Shown here in pieces: positions 6,085 through 14,624 of a stretch of DNA of 64,000 nt. The translations under genes were made by a program, and so were the position numbers. Where the stretch lies: the NCBI GenBank assembly GCA_910587005.1, contig CAJULB010000003.1, positions 1 through 64,000 of the forward strand, written 5' to 3'. The notes under the pieces are model-generated. The model saw only the letters and a list, made by a program, of their open reading frames with translations. It ran no database searches and had not been told where the DNA came from. Source of the stretch: an uncultured Christensenellaceae bacterium. GTDB taxonomy: Bacteria; Bacillota; Clostridia; Christensenellales; Borkfalkiaceae. Numbering within the stretch: position 1 is the stretch's first letter; each line of letters starts with the position of its first letter.

Positions 6085-7958
6085 ACGAAAAATATTTGAC
6101 GGACTTCGAGGGCGAAAGCGCCGTAAAGCTTGCCGAAGAAGTGGAAGCAGACTTTTTACAGCGCCAGCAGGAGCGCAAGCCCCTTGAAAGGAGCTGGCAG
6201 CTTAATATGAACTTCGTTTGCGGAAACCAGTACTGCGATATAGACGCTTCGGGGGAAGTGACCGAGGAGGAAAAACAGTATTTCTGGCAGTCGAGGCGGG
6301 TTTTCAACCATATCGCGCCCATAGTCGATACAAGGCTTTCAAAGCTTTCGCGCATACGTCCCTCGCTTATAGTGCGGGCGGCTACCGACGACGAAAGCGA
6401 CAGACATTCCGCCGCGCTTGCCTCTAAAATTCTTGCGGCGGCGCAGGAGGACGCGGATTTGGACGGTATTATTTCCTCCGCGACTATGTGGGCGGAAATA
6501 TGCGGTACCGCGTTTTATAAAACGGTGTGGAACTCGGCAAGCGGAAAGGCGGTCGGCGTAACGGACGGGGGCAGGCAGGTGCGCGAGGGCAAGGCGGAGG
6601 TTGCGGCGGTTTCGCCGTTTGAGATTTATCCTTATTCGCTTGCAGTGGAGGAACTTGCCGGCCAGCCGAGTATTATTCACGCAAAGGCGCTGTCCGTGCA
6701 GGATATTTACACAATGTACGGCGTTAAGCTTGCAGGCAGGGATATAGACGAATTTACGCTTGCGCCCTGCGCGGCGGGGCTTTCGGGCGCGGGCGGATTT
6801 GCGGAAACTTCGGGCATTTCCGGCGCGAAAACCAAAAAACGCGGTTACGAAATAGTTATAGAACGCTACGAACGCCCCGCGGCGGACTTGCCCGATGGCA
6901 GGCTGACGGTGGTTGCGGGCGGTAAGCTGTTGTACGACGGCGCGCTTCCCTACAAAAACGGCGACGACGGCGCGAGGGAATATCCCTTTGTCAAGCAGGT
7001 TTCGCTTCCGCTTGCGGGCAGTTTTTTCGGGACAAGCGTAGTTGACAGGCTTATACCGTTACAGCGCGCGTTCAACGCGCTTAAAAACCGCAAGCACGAA
7101 TTTCTGAACCGCATTGCAATGGGCACTGTTGCCGTTGAGGACGGGTCGGTGGATACCGACGAGCTTGCCGAGGACGGGCTTATGCCCGGTAAAATTATCG
7201 TATACCGTCAGGGCGGTACCCCGCCCGAGTTTATGAACGCGGGAAGCGTGCCCGACGAGTTCTGGAAAGAGGAAGAAGCGCTTTTAAACGAGTTTACCAA
7301 AATTGCGGGTACGGGCGATTTATCTGAGAATGCGGACAGCTTTTCGGGCGTGACTTCGGCAACGGGGTTACAGCTTATTATCGACCAGGACGATTTGCGC
7401 CTTAACGTAACTTACGGCGGAATCAAGCGCGCTTTAAAGACGATTGGGCGCCATATATTACGGCTTTACCGACAGTTCGCCGCCGATTTGCGCCTTATGA
7501 AATACGCGGGCGAAAACAATTCGTTAAGTCTGTTTTATTTTAAGGGAAGCGATATTTCCTCCGACGACGTAGTGCTTGAAGCGGACAGCGATTTGAATAT
7601 GTCGCCCGCGCAGAAGCGCACGGTCATATATGAAATTTTAGACAAGGGATTATTTTCGGACGCGGACGGAAAGATAAGCGTTTCGGCAAAAAACAAGCTT
7701 CTGGAACTGCTGGGTTACAGCTCGCTTTCGGGCGAGAGGGATTTAGGCGAGCTGAACCGCTCGCGCGCGGGACAGGAAAATCTGAAAATGCGCACGGCGG
7801 ACTGCACGGTTAAAAGCTATGACGACCACAATACCCACATTTCCGAACACACTGCCTTTTTGCTGACAGAGGAGCTTTCCGAAGAAGCCGAAAAACGCAT
7901 ATGCGGACATATGCTGATACATAAAAATATGTTAAAGGAGATTAAAAATGACGGATAA
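6081..7958 (+). CDS. Phage portal protein (P22-like)
   Basis: A 625-residue protein starting at TTG after an AAGGAG site. The order terminase, portal, scaffold, capsid, the length and the character of the sequence identify it as a portal of the large P22-like kind. The N-terminus is a charged helical region (AEEVEADFLQRQQERKPLERSW). Further marks are KLSRIRPSLIVR, the central GTSVVDRLIPLQRAFNALKN and SGVTSATGLQLIIDQDD, then a helical C-terminus. The portal forms the dodecameric ring through which DNA enters the head and to which the terminase docks. The last 11 bases overlap the next gene. Confidence 0.85.
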   Translation: MNEKYLTDFEGESAVKLAEEVEADFLQRQQERKPLERSWQLNMNFVCGNQYCDIDASGEVTEEEKQYFWQSRRVFNHIAPIVDTRLSKLSRIRPSLIVRAATDDESDRHSAALASKILAAAQEDADLDGIISSATMWAEICGTAFYKTVWNSASGKAVGVTDGGRQVREGKAEVAAVSPFEIYPYSLAVEELAGQPSIIHAKALSVQDIYTMYGVKLAGRDIDEFTLAPCAAGLSGAGGFAETSGISGAKTKKRGYEIVIERYERPAADLPDGRLTVVAGGKLLYDGALPYKNGDDGAREYPFVKQVSLPLAGSFFGTSVVDRLIPLQRAFNALKNRKHEFLNRIAMGTVAVEDGSVDTDELAEDGLMPGKIIVYRQGGTPPEFMNAGSVPDEFWKEEEALLNEFTKIAGTGDLSENADSFSGVTSATGLQLIIDQDDLRLNVTYGGIKRALKTIGRHILRLYRQFAADLRLMKYAGENNSLSLFYFKGSDISSDDVVLEADSDLNMSPAQKRTVIYEILDKGLFSDADGKISVSAKNKLLELLGYSSLSGERDLGELNRSRAGQENLKMRTADCTVKSYDDHNTHISEHTAFLLTEELSEEAEKRICGHMLIHKNMLKEIKNDG

Positions 7959-8433
7959 CGTAAACGCAACGGAAAACGAAAATCAGGTTACGGCGGATAC
8001 CGCGCAGGCGGAAGGGAATACAGCCGCGGCGGGACTTGGAAAGTTTAAAAGCGTGGACGCCCTGATGAGCGCATATTTAAGCTTGGAGGCCGAATTCACC
8101 CGACGCAGCCAACGGCTTAAAGAGCTTGAAGAAGGGAGCAAGGCGCGTTCCTTACCGCAGAGCGCGGACGGCGTAACGGATACGCAAAACGCGCAAAGTG
8201 CGGAAAACGAAGCGCCCTCTCGAAGCGCGGAAAACAGCAAGGCGGAGCTTTTGCAGGCGGCGCTTGCCGACAGCGGCGTGCGCGAGGCGGTGATAGGGGA
8301 ATACCTTAAAACCGTTGCCTCCAACAAAAGTATTCCGCTTATAGTAGGGGGGGTAAGCTCCCCCGCACCCAAAGCAATGCCCAAAACCGTAAGGGAAGCG
8401 GGCGCGCTTGCGGAAAGATTTTTAAAAAATTAA
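7948..8433 (+). CDS. Probable capsid scaffolding protein
   Basis: A 161-residue, acidic, low-complexity protein rich in Ala, Glu, Asn and Gln with little hydrophobic core. A short predicted coiled segment (SVDALMSAYLSLEAEFTRRS) is followed by a disordered middle and a helical C-terminus (TVREAGALAERFLKN). The composition, size and position between portal and major capsid genes fit a scaffolding protein, which guides assembly of the empty shell. No sequence motif proves it. It overlaps the portal gene by 11 bases, consistent with coupled translation. Confidence 0.65.
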   Translation: MTDNVNATENENQVTADTAQAEGNTAAAGLGKFKSVDALMSAYLSLEAEFTRRSQRLKELEEGSKARSLPQSADGVTDTQNAQSAENEAPSRSAENSKAELLQAALADSGVREAVIGEYLKTVASNKSIPLIVGGVSSPAPKAMPKTVREAGALAERFLKN

Positions 8434-8475
8434 GCATGCGGAAACAATGTTGAAATTCCGCAAAAAGGAGAAAAA

Positions 8476-9627
8476 TTGATAACTATCGAAAACGCGGACA
8501 AAGCGTTAAAGGACTATTACTTAGACGCCGTTTCGGCTCAGCTTAACGACGGAATTTCACCCTTCTTTTCTGCGATTGAAAAGAGCGCGGTGAACGTTTA
8601 CGGCAAGGACGTTAAAATGGCGGTTATCCGCGGAACAAGCGGAAATATTCTTGCGGGCGCCGAGGACGGAAATCTGCCCGACCCCTATAAAAACAGATAC
8701 CTTTCAATCGTTACGCCCCTTAAAAATCTGTACGGCACGATTGAAATCAGCGACAAGGCTTTAAGGGCTTCAAGAGAGTCCTCCGGCGCGTTCGTCAACC
8801 TTGTAAACGCGGAAATGGAGGGGCTTATTGCAAGCGCAAAACAGAATTTTCAGCGTATGCTGTTCGGCGACGGTTCGGGAAAAATGTGTAAAATTTTGGA
8901 CAGCGTTTCAAACACCGAGTACGAGGTGGACACCGTTAAGGACTACTTTGCGGGTATGCAGGTAGACGTTGTGCCCAAAGTGACGGGCACGGGCGACAGC
9001 TACGGCGTGTACATTACTTCGGTCAATAAAGAAAAGTCTACTATAACCTTTGCAACGCCGATAAGCGATACCATAACCAACGGCGAAGTGTATCCCCGCG
9101 GTTCAAAGGACAACGAGCTGTGCGGACTCGGCGCAATTTTCGACGCGGCAACCCTTTACGGATACCAAAAGACGGCCGAGCCGTATTTCGCGCCCTACGT
9201 TGTGGACGCAAAGGGCGCGCTTACCGAAGATATGCTTACGGATATGCTTGACTACGTTGAAGAAAACTGCAACAGCAAAATCAATATGATTATCTGCTCG
9301 TATAAAACGCGCAAAAGAATTGCCGCGCTTATTGCCGACAACCGCCGTGTTGTGAATACCACGGACGCGCGCACGGGCTTTGGCGTTGTTGCGGTGAACG
9401 ACGTGCCCGTTTATGCGGACAAGTACTGCCCCGACGACAGAATTCTGTTTTTGAACACCGACGACTTTTTGCTGAGCCAGCTTTGCGACTGGGAATGGCT
9501 TGAAGACGAAAGCGGAAAAATTTTGAAGCAGGTGCCCGGCAAGGCGGCGTATACCGCAACGCTTGTAAAGTATGCGGAGCTTATATGCAAAAAGCCGTGC
9601 GGTCAGGCTATGCTTAAAAATATCTGA
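8476..9627 (+). CDS. Probable major capsid protein
   Basis: A 383-residue protein with a TTG start behind AAAAGGAG. The N-terminal part (ADKALKDYYLDAVSAQLNDG, then SPFFSAIEKSA) and the segment TPLKNLYGTIEISDKALRAS resemble HK97-fold capsid subunits, with an early helix then the extended E-loop region. The C-terminal domain has the strand-rich VAVNDVPVYADKYCPDDRIL, typical of capsid C-termini. There is no long cleavable N-terminal domain, consistent with use of the separate scaffold. It is the only capsid-size gene between scaffold and connector. A hairpin terminator follows, as expected for reducing transcription after a highly expressed gene. Confidence 0.82.
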   Translation: MITIENADKALKDYYLDAVSAQLNDGISPFFSAIEKSAVNVYGKDVKMAVIRGTSGNILAGAEDGNLPDPYKNRYLSIVTPLKNLYGTIEISDKALRASRESSGAFVNLVNAEMEGLIASAKQNFQRMLFGDGSGKMCKILDSVSNTEYEVDTVKDYFAGMQVDVVPKVTGTGDSYGVYITSVNKEKSTITFATPISDTITNGEVYPRGSKDNELCGLGAIFDAATLYGYQKTAEPYFAPYVVDAKGALTEDMLTDMLDYVEENCNSKINMIICSYKTRKRIAALIADNRRVVNTTDARTGFGVVAVNDVPVYADKYCPDDRILFLNTDDFLLSQLCDWEWLEDESGKILKQVPGKAAYTATLVKYAELICKKPCGQAMLKNI

Positions 9628-9689
9628 TTTTAAAGCGCATAGCAAGGCGTATCGTACGCATCAGGCGCATTATGCGCCATCAGGCAGGG

Positions 9690-9733
9690 GCGCGCCGCGT
9701 TTAATCCGCTTTAAGCGGCGCGGCGCGCTTTTT
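9690..9733 (+). terminator. GC-rich hairpin after the capsid gene
   Basis: GCGCGCCGC (9690-9698) pairs with GCGGCGCGC (9720-9728) around an inner CCGC/GCGG hairpin and is followed by five T residues. It can separate capsid expression from the downstream connector genes. Confidence 0.75.
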
Positions 9734-9782
9734 GACCTTGTTTTTATAGCGTATGCGCTTTGTTTTTGCAAAAGGAGGGTTA

Positions 9783-10343
9783 ATGACTATTAAAGAAATT
9801 GCGGTTTGCGCGTTTAAAATGCTCGGCAGAAGCGATATTGCGCAAACGCTGTTATCGGGCGGAACACCCGACAGTGAAGAAGCCGAAAAGACCGACACGC
9901 TTTTATACTGCATAAACGCGGTTGAAGACGAGCTTGCCAGGTATTACTTCCCCGTAAAGCTTACGGAAACGCTTTCGTCGGCGGACGGAAAGTATTATTT
10001 TTCCGCTTTTACAAACCGCCCCGTAAAAATACTTTCGGTAATGGCGGACGGTAAAAACGCAGAATACACGGCTTCCGCGCAATACATTTTGTGCGCGGAG
10101 AAAAAAATAACGGTGGAGTACGAATACGCGCCCGCCAAAAAACAGCTTGACGACAGAAGCGCGTTCGACGGTACCGCGGTAGGCGAAAAGCTTGTAGCCT
10201 CGGGCGCGGCGGCGGAATACTGCCTTGTCGCAGGCTCAATCCAGCTTGCACAGCTTTGGGAAAGCCGCTACCGCGAAGAAATCGATTTGGCGCGCGGTAA
10301 ATTCCGTACGCACGCGTACATTCCGCCGAGGAGATGGGTATGA
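9783..10343 (+). CDS. Probable head completion / connector protein
   Basis: A 186-residue protein. The ATG at 9783 is preferred because AGGAGG lies at 9774-9779; the in-frame ATG at 9753 lacks a site. The helical N-terminus (TIKEIAVCAFKMLGRSDIAQ) and the order after the capsid gene match gp4/gp6-type head-tail connector proteins. These bind below the portal and close the filled head. Size and position support this more than any single motif. The stop overlaps the start of the next gene as ATGA. Confidence 0.65.
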   Translation: MTIKEIAVCAFKMLGRSDIAQTLLSGGTPDSEEAEKTDTLLYCINAVEDELARYYFPVKLTETLSSADGKYYFSAFTNRPVKILSVMADGKNAEYTASAQYILCAEKKITVEYEYAPAKKQLDDRSAFDGTAVGEKLVASGAAAEYCLVAGSIQLAQLWESRYREEIDLARGKFRTHAYIPPRRWV

Positions 10344-11605
10344 CGGTAAAAACCTTAACCGCCACCGCATACCCCGCAACGAAAATGCAGACCGCGGACG
10401 TTGTTTCCGCAGAGGGCGCTTTGTGCGTCGGGTGCGAAGTTGCCGACGGGAAAATCATTCCCGCGCTGTGCGCGTGCGATATAACCGCAAACGCTTTTAC
10501 TGACGTTAAAACGGCGGGATATTCCGCGGCGGCGGGGGTGTACTTTGTCTGCGCGGACAAAAAAGCGTATTATTCGGCGGACGGGCTTGCTTTTTATGAG
10601 CTTGCAGAACTTGAAGGCGATGAGCCGTTTATTTTCGAACAGCGTGAAAACGGCATTGCTAAGCTTTACGCCGCAGGCGAGGGAACGTGCGTTTGCTTCG
10701 GCAGCGGCTCGGGCGCTTCAAATACGTTTGATTGCGGTATATTCGGGGGGCAATTTAAAAGCGGGCGGCTTTTCGGCATAGATATAACCGATAATTTCAA
10801 ACTGCGCTGGTCGGGCGAAGGCGGGGCGTTCGACTGGGAAGAAAGCATTGACGGTGCGGGCTGGCTTAAACTTGACGGTGCGGGCGGACGCATTTTAAAT
10901 TTGCTTTGCTACGGTGAAAAGCTTGTTGCCGTGCGCGAAAACTGTTTAAGCGTTATCAGCGCATTCGGCACGCCGGAAAACTTCAAAGCCGAAAACAAAA
11001 ATCTGTATGTTGCCGGCGTTTGCAAAAATACCGCCGCGGTTGCAGGCAACAAACTGCTGTTTTTTGCGGTAAACGGCGCATATAGCGGGCTGTATTCGTA
11101 CAACGGCGCAAAAATTACCCGCGTTAACTGTCCGCTTGCGGAAGATATTGCTTCGCCGGTTTGCGCTGTTGCGGACGGAGATTTGTACTTTTTAAGCGGT
11201 TACGTTAAACCCCTTGAACGGCGCGCGGTGCTTGTTTATAACGCAAATAGCGGTTTTGCATACTTTGCGGACTTCCCCGCAAGCGCGCTGACTGCGGGAA
11301 AAGGCGGAGTTTACGCGTATGCGGACGGTACCGCCTGCAAGCTTGAAAGGGGAGGCAAATTTCTATATAAAAGCGGTGAAATAAACTTCGGCTCGGCGGA
11401 GGCAAAATATCTGCACGCCGTAAAAATCGGCTGTGACGGGGGCGCGGATATAGAGGTCGGCAACGGCTCGGCGGTGCGCGCTTTCAAAGACGTCAAAAAC
11501 GATTTGCGGGCGGATATGCGGGGGGTAAATTTCACTTTTACCGTAAAATCACGCGCAAAAATAACCGCTTTACAGGCGGTTGCGGAGGTTGTAAATGGTA
11601 TTTGA
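10340..11605 (+). CDS. Probable P22 gp10-like DNA-stabilisation protein
   Basis: A 421-residue strand-rich protein with repeated aromatic-glycine strands (e.g. GIFGGQFKSGRLFGIDITDN, CYGEKLVAVRENCLSVISAF, YSGLYSYNGAKITRVNC) suggesting a beta-propeller. Start choice: GAGGAG at 10328 is properly spaced from the ATG at 10340, which overlaps the previous stop; the ATG at 10334 abuts the site. Position after the connector and length agree with the packaged-DNA stabilisation proteins (gp10) of P22-like phages, which plug the head. The identification is by architecture and gene order only. Confidence 0.6.
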   Translation: MTVKTLTATAYPATKMQTADVVSAEGALCVGCEVADGKIIPALCACDITANAFTDVKTAGYSAAAGVYFVCADKKAYYSADGLAFYELAELEGDEPFIFEQRENGIAKLYAAGEGTCVCFGSGSGASNTFDCGIFGGQFKSGRLFGIDITDNFKLRWSGEGGAFDWEESIDGAGWLKLDGAGGRILNLLCYGEKLVAVRENCLSVISAFGTPENFKAENKNLYVAGVCKNTAAVAGNKLLFFAVNGAYSGLYSYNGAKITRVNCPLAEDIASPVCAVADGDLYFLSGYVKPLERRAVLVYNANSGFAYFADFPASALTAGKGGVYAYADGTACKLERGGKFLYKSGEINFGSAEAKYLHAVKIGCDGGADIEVGNGSAVRAFKDVKNDLRADMRGVNFTFTVKSRAKITALQAVAEVVNGI

Positions 11606-12083
11606 CATAATAGATTTGACCGAGGAGGAGCTTAAAAAACTCACCGCCGTGCAGATGCAGCTTCTGCGCACTGCGCAGAAGAAAAAGAACGAGCTTGTGC
11701 GCAAAAACGCACAGGATTTGGCGCTGTTTAAAAAGCTTGCGTACACCAACGGTATGAAGGATTCTTCGCTTTTTGAGCAGAAGCGCGCCGAGCTTAACGA
11801 ACAGCTAAATTACGAAGTGGAAATTTTGTCGGAACAGCTGAATTACAGCATAAAACTGAACGAGCCTTTGCCCGACACTGGCGACGGCGACGAGAGCGCA
11901 GGTTACATTGTGGACTATACGCTTTCGTACACGGACAGGTACAACATTGTGCGCGATTACTATCTTGCCATACCCGACCCCGCCGAGCGTATGTCGCTTT
12001 ACACCGCGGACGACACCGCGAAAAAGTACCTCGGCAGTTACTATTCCACACTTTACAACGTACTTTATACTTACAGTCAGTAA
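11595..12083 (+). CDS. Unknown last gene of the phage cassette
   Basis: A 162-residue protein overlapping the previous gene by 11 bases. The first half is a long charged helix, likely coiled coil (LTEEELKKLTAVQMQLLRTA...), with a second helical stretch (EQKRAELNEQLNYEVEILSE). The second half is rich in Tyr and polar residues (YTLSYTDRYNIVRDYYLAIP). I do not recognise the family. In P22-like order this place is taken by tail-needle or ejection proteins, and a helical needle-like role would be possible, but this is a guess. It is followed directly by a strong terminator. Confidence 0.6.
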   Translation: MVFDIIDLTEEELKKLTAVQMQLLRTAQKKKNELVRKNAQDLALFKKLAYTNGMKDSSLFEQKRAELNEQLNYEVEILSEQLNYSIKLNEPLPDTGDGDESAGYIVDYTLSYTDRYNIVRDYYLAIPDPAERMSLYTADDTAKKYLGSYYSTLYNVLYTYSQ

Positions 12084-12107
12084 GCTTGCCGTTTTAAATT
12101 TTAAGCG

Positions 12108-12141
12108 GGGCGCGGGCGGCAAATGCCGCCCGCGCCCTTTT
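12108..12141 (+). terminator. Strong terminator closing the phage cassette
   Basis: A perfect 13-bp GC stem (GGGCGCGGGCGGC with its complement) around an AAAT loop is followed by TTTT. It lies 24 bases after the last cassette gene. Confidence 0.9.
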
Positions 12142-12162
12142 GCGTCAAAACCCTTAAAACAC

Positions 12163-12191
12163 TTTACAATTTTTACCGCTTTTGTTATAAT
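12163..12191 (+). promoter_or_regulatory. Sigma-A promoter giving a leaderless transcript
   Basis: TTTACA (12163-12168), 17-bp spacer and TATAAT (12186-12191). The expected start point, about seven bases after the -10 box, coincides with the ATG at 12198. Only T residues precede that ATG and there is no ribosome binding site. Confidence 0.75.
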
Positions 12192-12197
12192 TTTTTT

Positions 12198-13088
12198 ATG
12201 AAAATCGCCGACGACTGGGTTGACTATAAAATAATAGCCACATCCGACGGAATGAAACTTGAAAACTGGAACGGAGTCACGCTGTTGCGTCCCGACCCGC
12301 AGGTTATCTGGACGGGGCGCGATTTGTATTCGGACAAGAATATAAACGCAGTTTACCACCGCAGTGAAAAGGGCGGCGGCGCATGGGAAAAACGCAGAGA
12401 TTTCCCTGCCGAGTGGACAGTTTCTTACCGTAATTTAAAATTCAAAATAAAGCCAATGGGCTTTAAACATACCGGACTTTTTCCCGAGCAGGCAGTGAAC
12501 TGGAACGAGCTTAACCGCATCATATCCGCCGCCCGATTAAAAGAAAACGGGCGAGAAATTAAGGTTTTGAACCTGTTTGCATACACGGGCGCGGCTTCGG
12601 TTGCGTGCGCCAAAGCGGGCGCAACGGTAACGCACGTTGACGCGGCAAAGGGCATGGTAGAGCGCGCGGGCGAAAACGCAAGGCTTTCGGGCGTGGACAG
12701 CGGTATCCGCTATATAATAGACGACTGTATGAAGTTTGTTGCGCGCGAAATACGGCGCGGAAACAAGTACGACGGCGTAATTATGGACCCGCCCAGCTAC
12801 GGCAGAGGTCCGGGCGGTGAAATGTGGAAGATAGAGCGCGATTTGTACGGCTTTGTATGCTCGTGCGCACAGCTTTTAACCGAAAAACCGCTGTTCTTTT
12901 TAATCAACAGCTACACTACGGGACTGCAACCCGCAGTTCTCAAAAATATTTTAACGCTTGCATTAAAGGGCTTTAAGGGCGGTTTCGACGCCTACGAGGT
13001 CGGCATAGCAACGGAGGAGGGTATTCCCTTGCCGTGCGGCGCAAGCGGACTTTTTACCGGAGAGGGATATGGAAACGAGCGAGCTTAA
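12198..13088 (+). CDS. Class I SAM methyltransferase, RlmI/RlmK-like
   Basis: A 296-residue protein. The start is ATG 12198 (MKIADDWVDYK), immediately after a sigma-A -10 box. Motif I of the Rossmann fold is LNLFAYTGAASVACAKAGA, motif II ends in THVDAAKGM, and the catalytic DPPSYGRG loop is present. These features match the RlmI/RlmK (YwbD-like) family of 23S rRNA methyltransferases. There is no N-terminal PUA domain; the N-terminus is short and of its own kind. The DPPSYG motif lacks a Cys, so m7G-type or another chemistry cannot be settled here. It overlaps the pseudouridine synthase gene by 20 bases, so two RNA-modifying enzymes share a transcript. Confidence 0.85.
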   Translation: MKIADDWVDYKIIATSDGMKLENWNGVTLLRPDPQVIWTGRDLYSDKNINAVYHRSEKGGGAWEKRRDFPAEWTVSYRNLKFKIKPMGFKHTGLFPEQAVNWNELNRIISAARLKENGREIKVLNLFAYTGAASVACAKAGATVTHVDAAKGMVERAGENARLSGVDSGIRYIIDDCMKFVAREIRRGNKYDGVIMDPPSYGRGPGGEMWKIERDLYGFVCSCAQLLTEKPLFFLINSYTTGLQPAVLKNILTLALKGFKGGFDAYEVGIATEEGIPLPCGASGLFTGEGYGNERA

Positions 13089-13761
13089 TATTCTGTACGA
13101 GGACAACCATATAATTGTCGTTTTAAAACCGCAGATGGTTGCGTGCTGTCCCGACGAAAGCGGCGACAGCAATCTTTTCGACTGCGTTAAGGAATATATA
13201 AAAGTCACATACAACAAGCAGGGCAACGCGTATTTAGGGCTTATTCACCGCCTTGACAGGCCCACGGGCGGGGTTATGGTTTTCGCCAAAACCTCCAAAG
13301 CGGCGGCAAGGCTGTCCGAGCAGATGCGTTCGGGCGGGTTTGAAAAAAAGTACTTCGCCGTGCTGTGCGGGGTGCCCTCAAAAAAACGCGCCACGCTTGA
13401 AAATTATTTAAGGAAGAACTCGGTCAACAACACCGTTTACGTTGCAACCTTCGGCGAGGAGGGCGCAAAGTTCGCCAAGCTCGACTATGAAGTAAAGGCA
13501 ACCGAGCGCGGACTTTCGCTTGCGGAAATAACCCTGCACACGGGCAGAACGCACCAGATAAGGGTGCAGACTTCGGCGATAAACTGTCCCGTTTACGGCG
13601 ATATGCGCTACGGCGGGGATAAGGCTGTTAAAGGCAAGCTTGCGCTTTGGGCGTATTCGCTTAAATTTTCGCACCCGACCACGGGCGAGCTTTTGCGCTT
13701 TGTTATCGAGCCGCCCAAGGACGAAAACCCGTGGAAGCTTTTCGACTTTCAGGTTATCTGA
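13069..13761 (+). CDS. RluA-family pseudouridine synthase
   Basis: A 230-residue enzyme converting uridine to pseudouridine in rRNA or tRNA. The catalytic motif HRLDRPTGGVMVFAKTSKAA contains the conserved Asp. LHTGRTHQIRVQ, GDMRYGG and the early YEDNHIIVVLKP are also family hallmarks. No S4 RNA-binding domain precedes the catalytic domain, so it belongs to the short RluA/RluC-like forms. Which uridine it modifies cannot be read from the sequence. It is translated with the methyltransferase through a 20-base overlap and followed by a terminator. Confidence 0.92.
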   Translation: METSELNILYEDNHIIVVLKPQMVACCPDESGDSNLFDCVKEYIKVTYNKQGNAYLGLIHRLDRPTGGVMVFAKTSKAAARLSEQMRSGGFEKKYFAVLCGVPSKKRATLENYLRKNSVNNTVYVATFGEEGAKFAKLDYEVKATERGLSLAEITLHTGRTHQIRVQTSAINCPVYGDMRYGGDKAVKGKLALWAYSLKFSHPTTGELLRFVIEPPKDENPWKLFDFQVI

Positions 13762-13789
13762 TTCAGGAGTTATAATGTTATAATTAATA

Positions 13790-13821
13790 CCGCCGCCGCG
13801 CTATTTAGCGCGGCGGCGGTT
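13790..13821 (+). terminator. Terminator after the pseudouridine synthase
   Basis: CCGCCGCCGCGC (13790-13801) pairs with GCGCGGCGGCGG (13808-13819) around a six-base loop, followed by TT and A/T-rich sequence. Confidence 0.8.
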
Positions 13822-13928
13822 CTATATTAAATATGTACTGAAAAATTTTCACTTAAAAAACTTAGTAGCAAATTATTTTACAAATTAAACCTATATAATT
13901 AACTTACAAAATAAACGACAGGTGAATT

Positions 13929-14204
13929 ATGTTTGATAAAGAAAATTCTTGTTTAAATTGTAAATTTTTTTTGCCTTATTATATAAAGGAAAAAACCAAG
14001 TTTGTTACAACAATGAACGGAGCATGCCTTAGCGACAATTTATCTTATAACGAAAAGCGAAAGCACATTTGCAGGTTGTCCGTATGCGATAACTTCGAGC
14101 AAAGCGCCGAGGTAGCTATTGATAAACAAAAAATAGAAAAAGTAGTACGCAATATGGCGCGCGATTTAAAAGATATAGTTGAGTTTATCAAAAACGAGGA
14201 ATAA
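13929..14204 (+). CDS. Unknown Cys-rich small protein
   Basis: A 91-residue protein with a ribosome binding site AGGTG. Cysteines occur as CLNCKFF near the N-terminus, then at ACLSD, ICRLS and VCDNF. That spacing suggests a small metal (zinc or iron-sulfur) site. The C-terminal third is a charged helix (KQKIEKVVRNMARDLKDIVE). The region is richer in A/T than its neighbours. I do not recognise a family. It stands alone between a terminator and a block of repeats. Confidence 0.65.
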   Translation: MFDKENSCLNCKFFLPYYIKEKTKFVTTMNGACLSDNLSYNEKRKHICRLSVCDNFEQSAEVAIDKQKIEKVVRNMARDLKDIVEFIKNEE

Positions 14205-14228
14205 GTTACCGCTTTGCCGTTGGCTTTT

Positions 14229-14560
14229 TGTCATTCTGAGCGCCTTTTTTATGTCATTTCGAGCGAATGTTCTACTGTCATTTCGAGCGTAGTCGAGAAA
14301 TCCCCCCGATAAAGCGCATAAGACTTCGGGATTTCTCCGCTCGCTTTCGCTCGGTCGAAATGACGGAAACGGTAATATGCGCTCGGTCGAAATGACGGGA
14401 GGAACAGTCCTTTCTGTCATTCTGAGCGACAGCGAAGAATCTAATAGTCCTATGTCTACCCCCCTGCCTTCGGCACAAGATTATCCAAAGCTTACCCCCT
14501 GCCTATGGCGGGGGGATTAAGGGGGGTGGTTTCTTACCGCCTTAACATACGATGTAAACC
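14229..14560. repeat. Cluster of dispersed repeats
   Basis: This gene-free stretch contains several variants of one family. Examples are GTCATTTCGAGCGTAGTCGA with GAAATCCCCC, its inverted partner GGGATTTCTCCGCTCGCTTT followed by CGGTCGAAATGAC, and TCTGTCATTCTGAGCGACAG. A C/G block (CCCCCTGCCTATGGCGGGGG then GGGGGGTGGTTTCTTACC) and the TTCCGTCGCTTCGCTCC type close it. No open frame of interest is present. Confidence 0.8.
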
Positions 14561-14624
14561 CCAACAATCGCTATTCCGTCGCTTCGCTCCTTACGCCAAG
14601 GCTCAGTATGACATATTTTAAATA

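Noticed and set aside
8476..8480. An alternative ATG start of the capsid gene
   Set aside because: The first in-frame ATG is far inside the conserved N-terminus, while TTG 8476 has AAAAGGAG at normal distance.
9572..9793. A 73-residue open frame between capsid and connector genes
   Set aside because: It overlaps the capsid gene end and the hairpin at 9690-9733, lacks a ribosome binding site and has a highly basic random composition.
4398..12083. An ordinary intact prophage
   Set aside because: No integrase, repressor, replication, tail or lysis genes are found nearby and no direct repeats flank the genes. The HTH genes at 561-1054 are 3 kb away with unrelated genes between.
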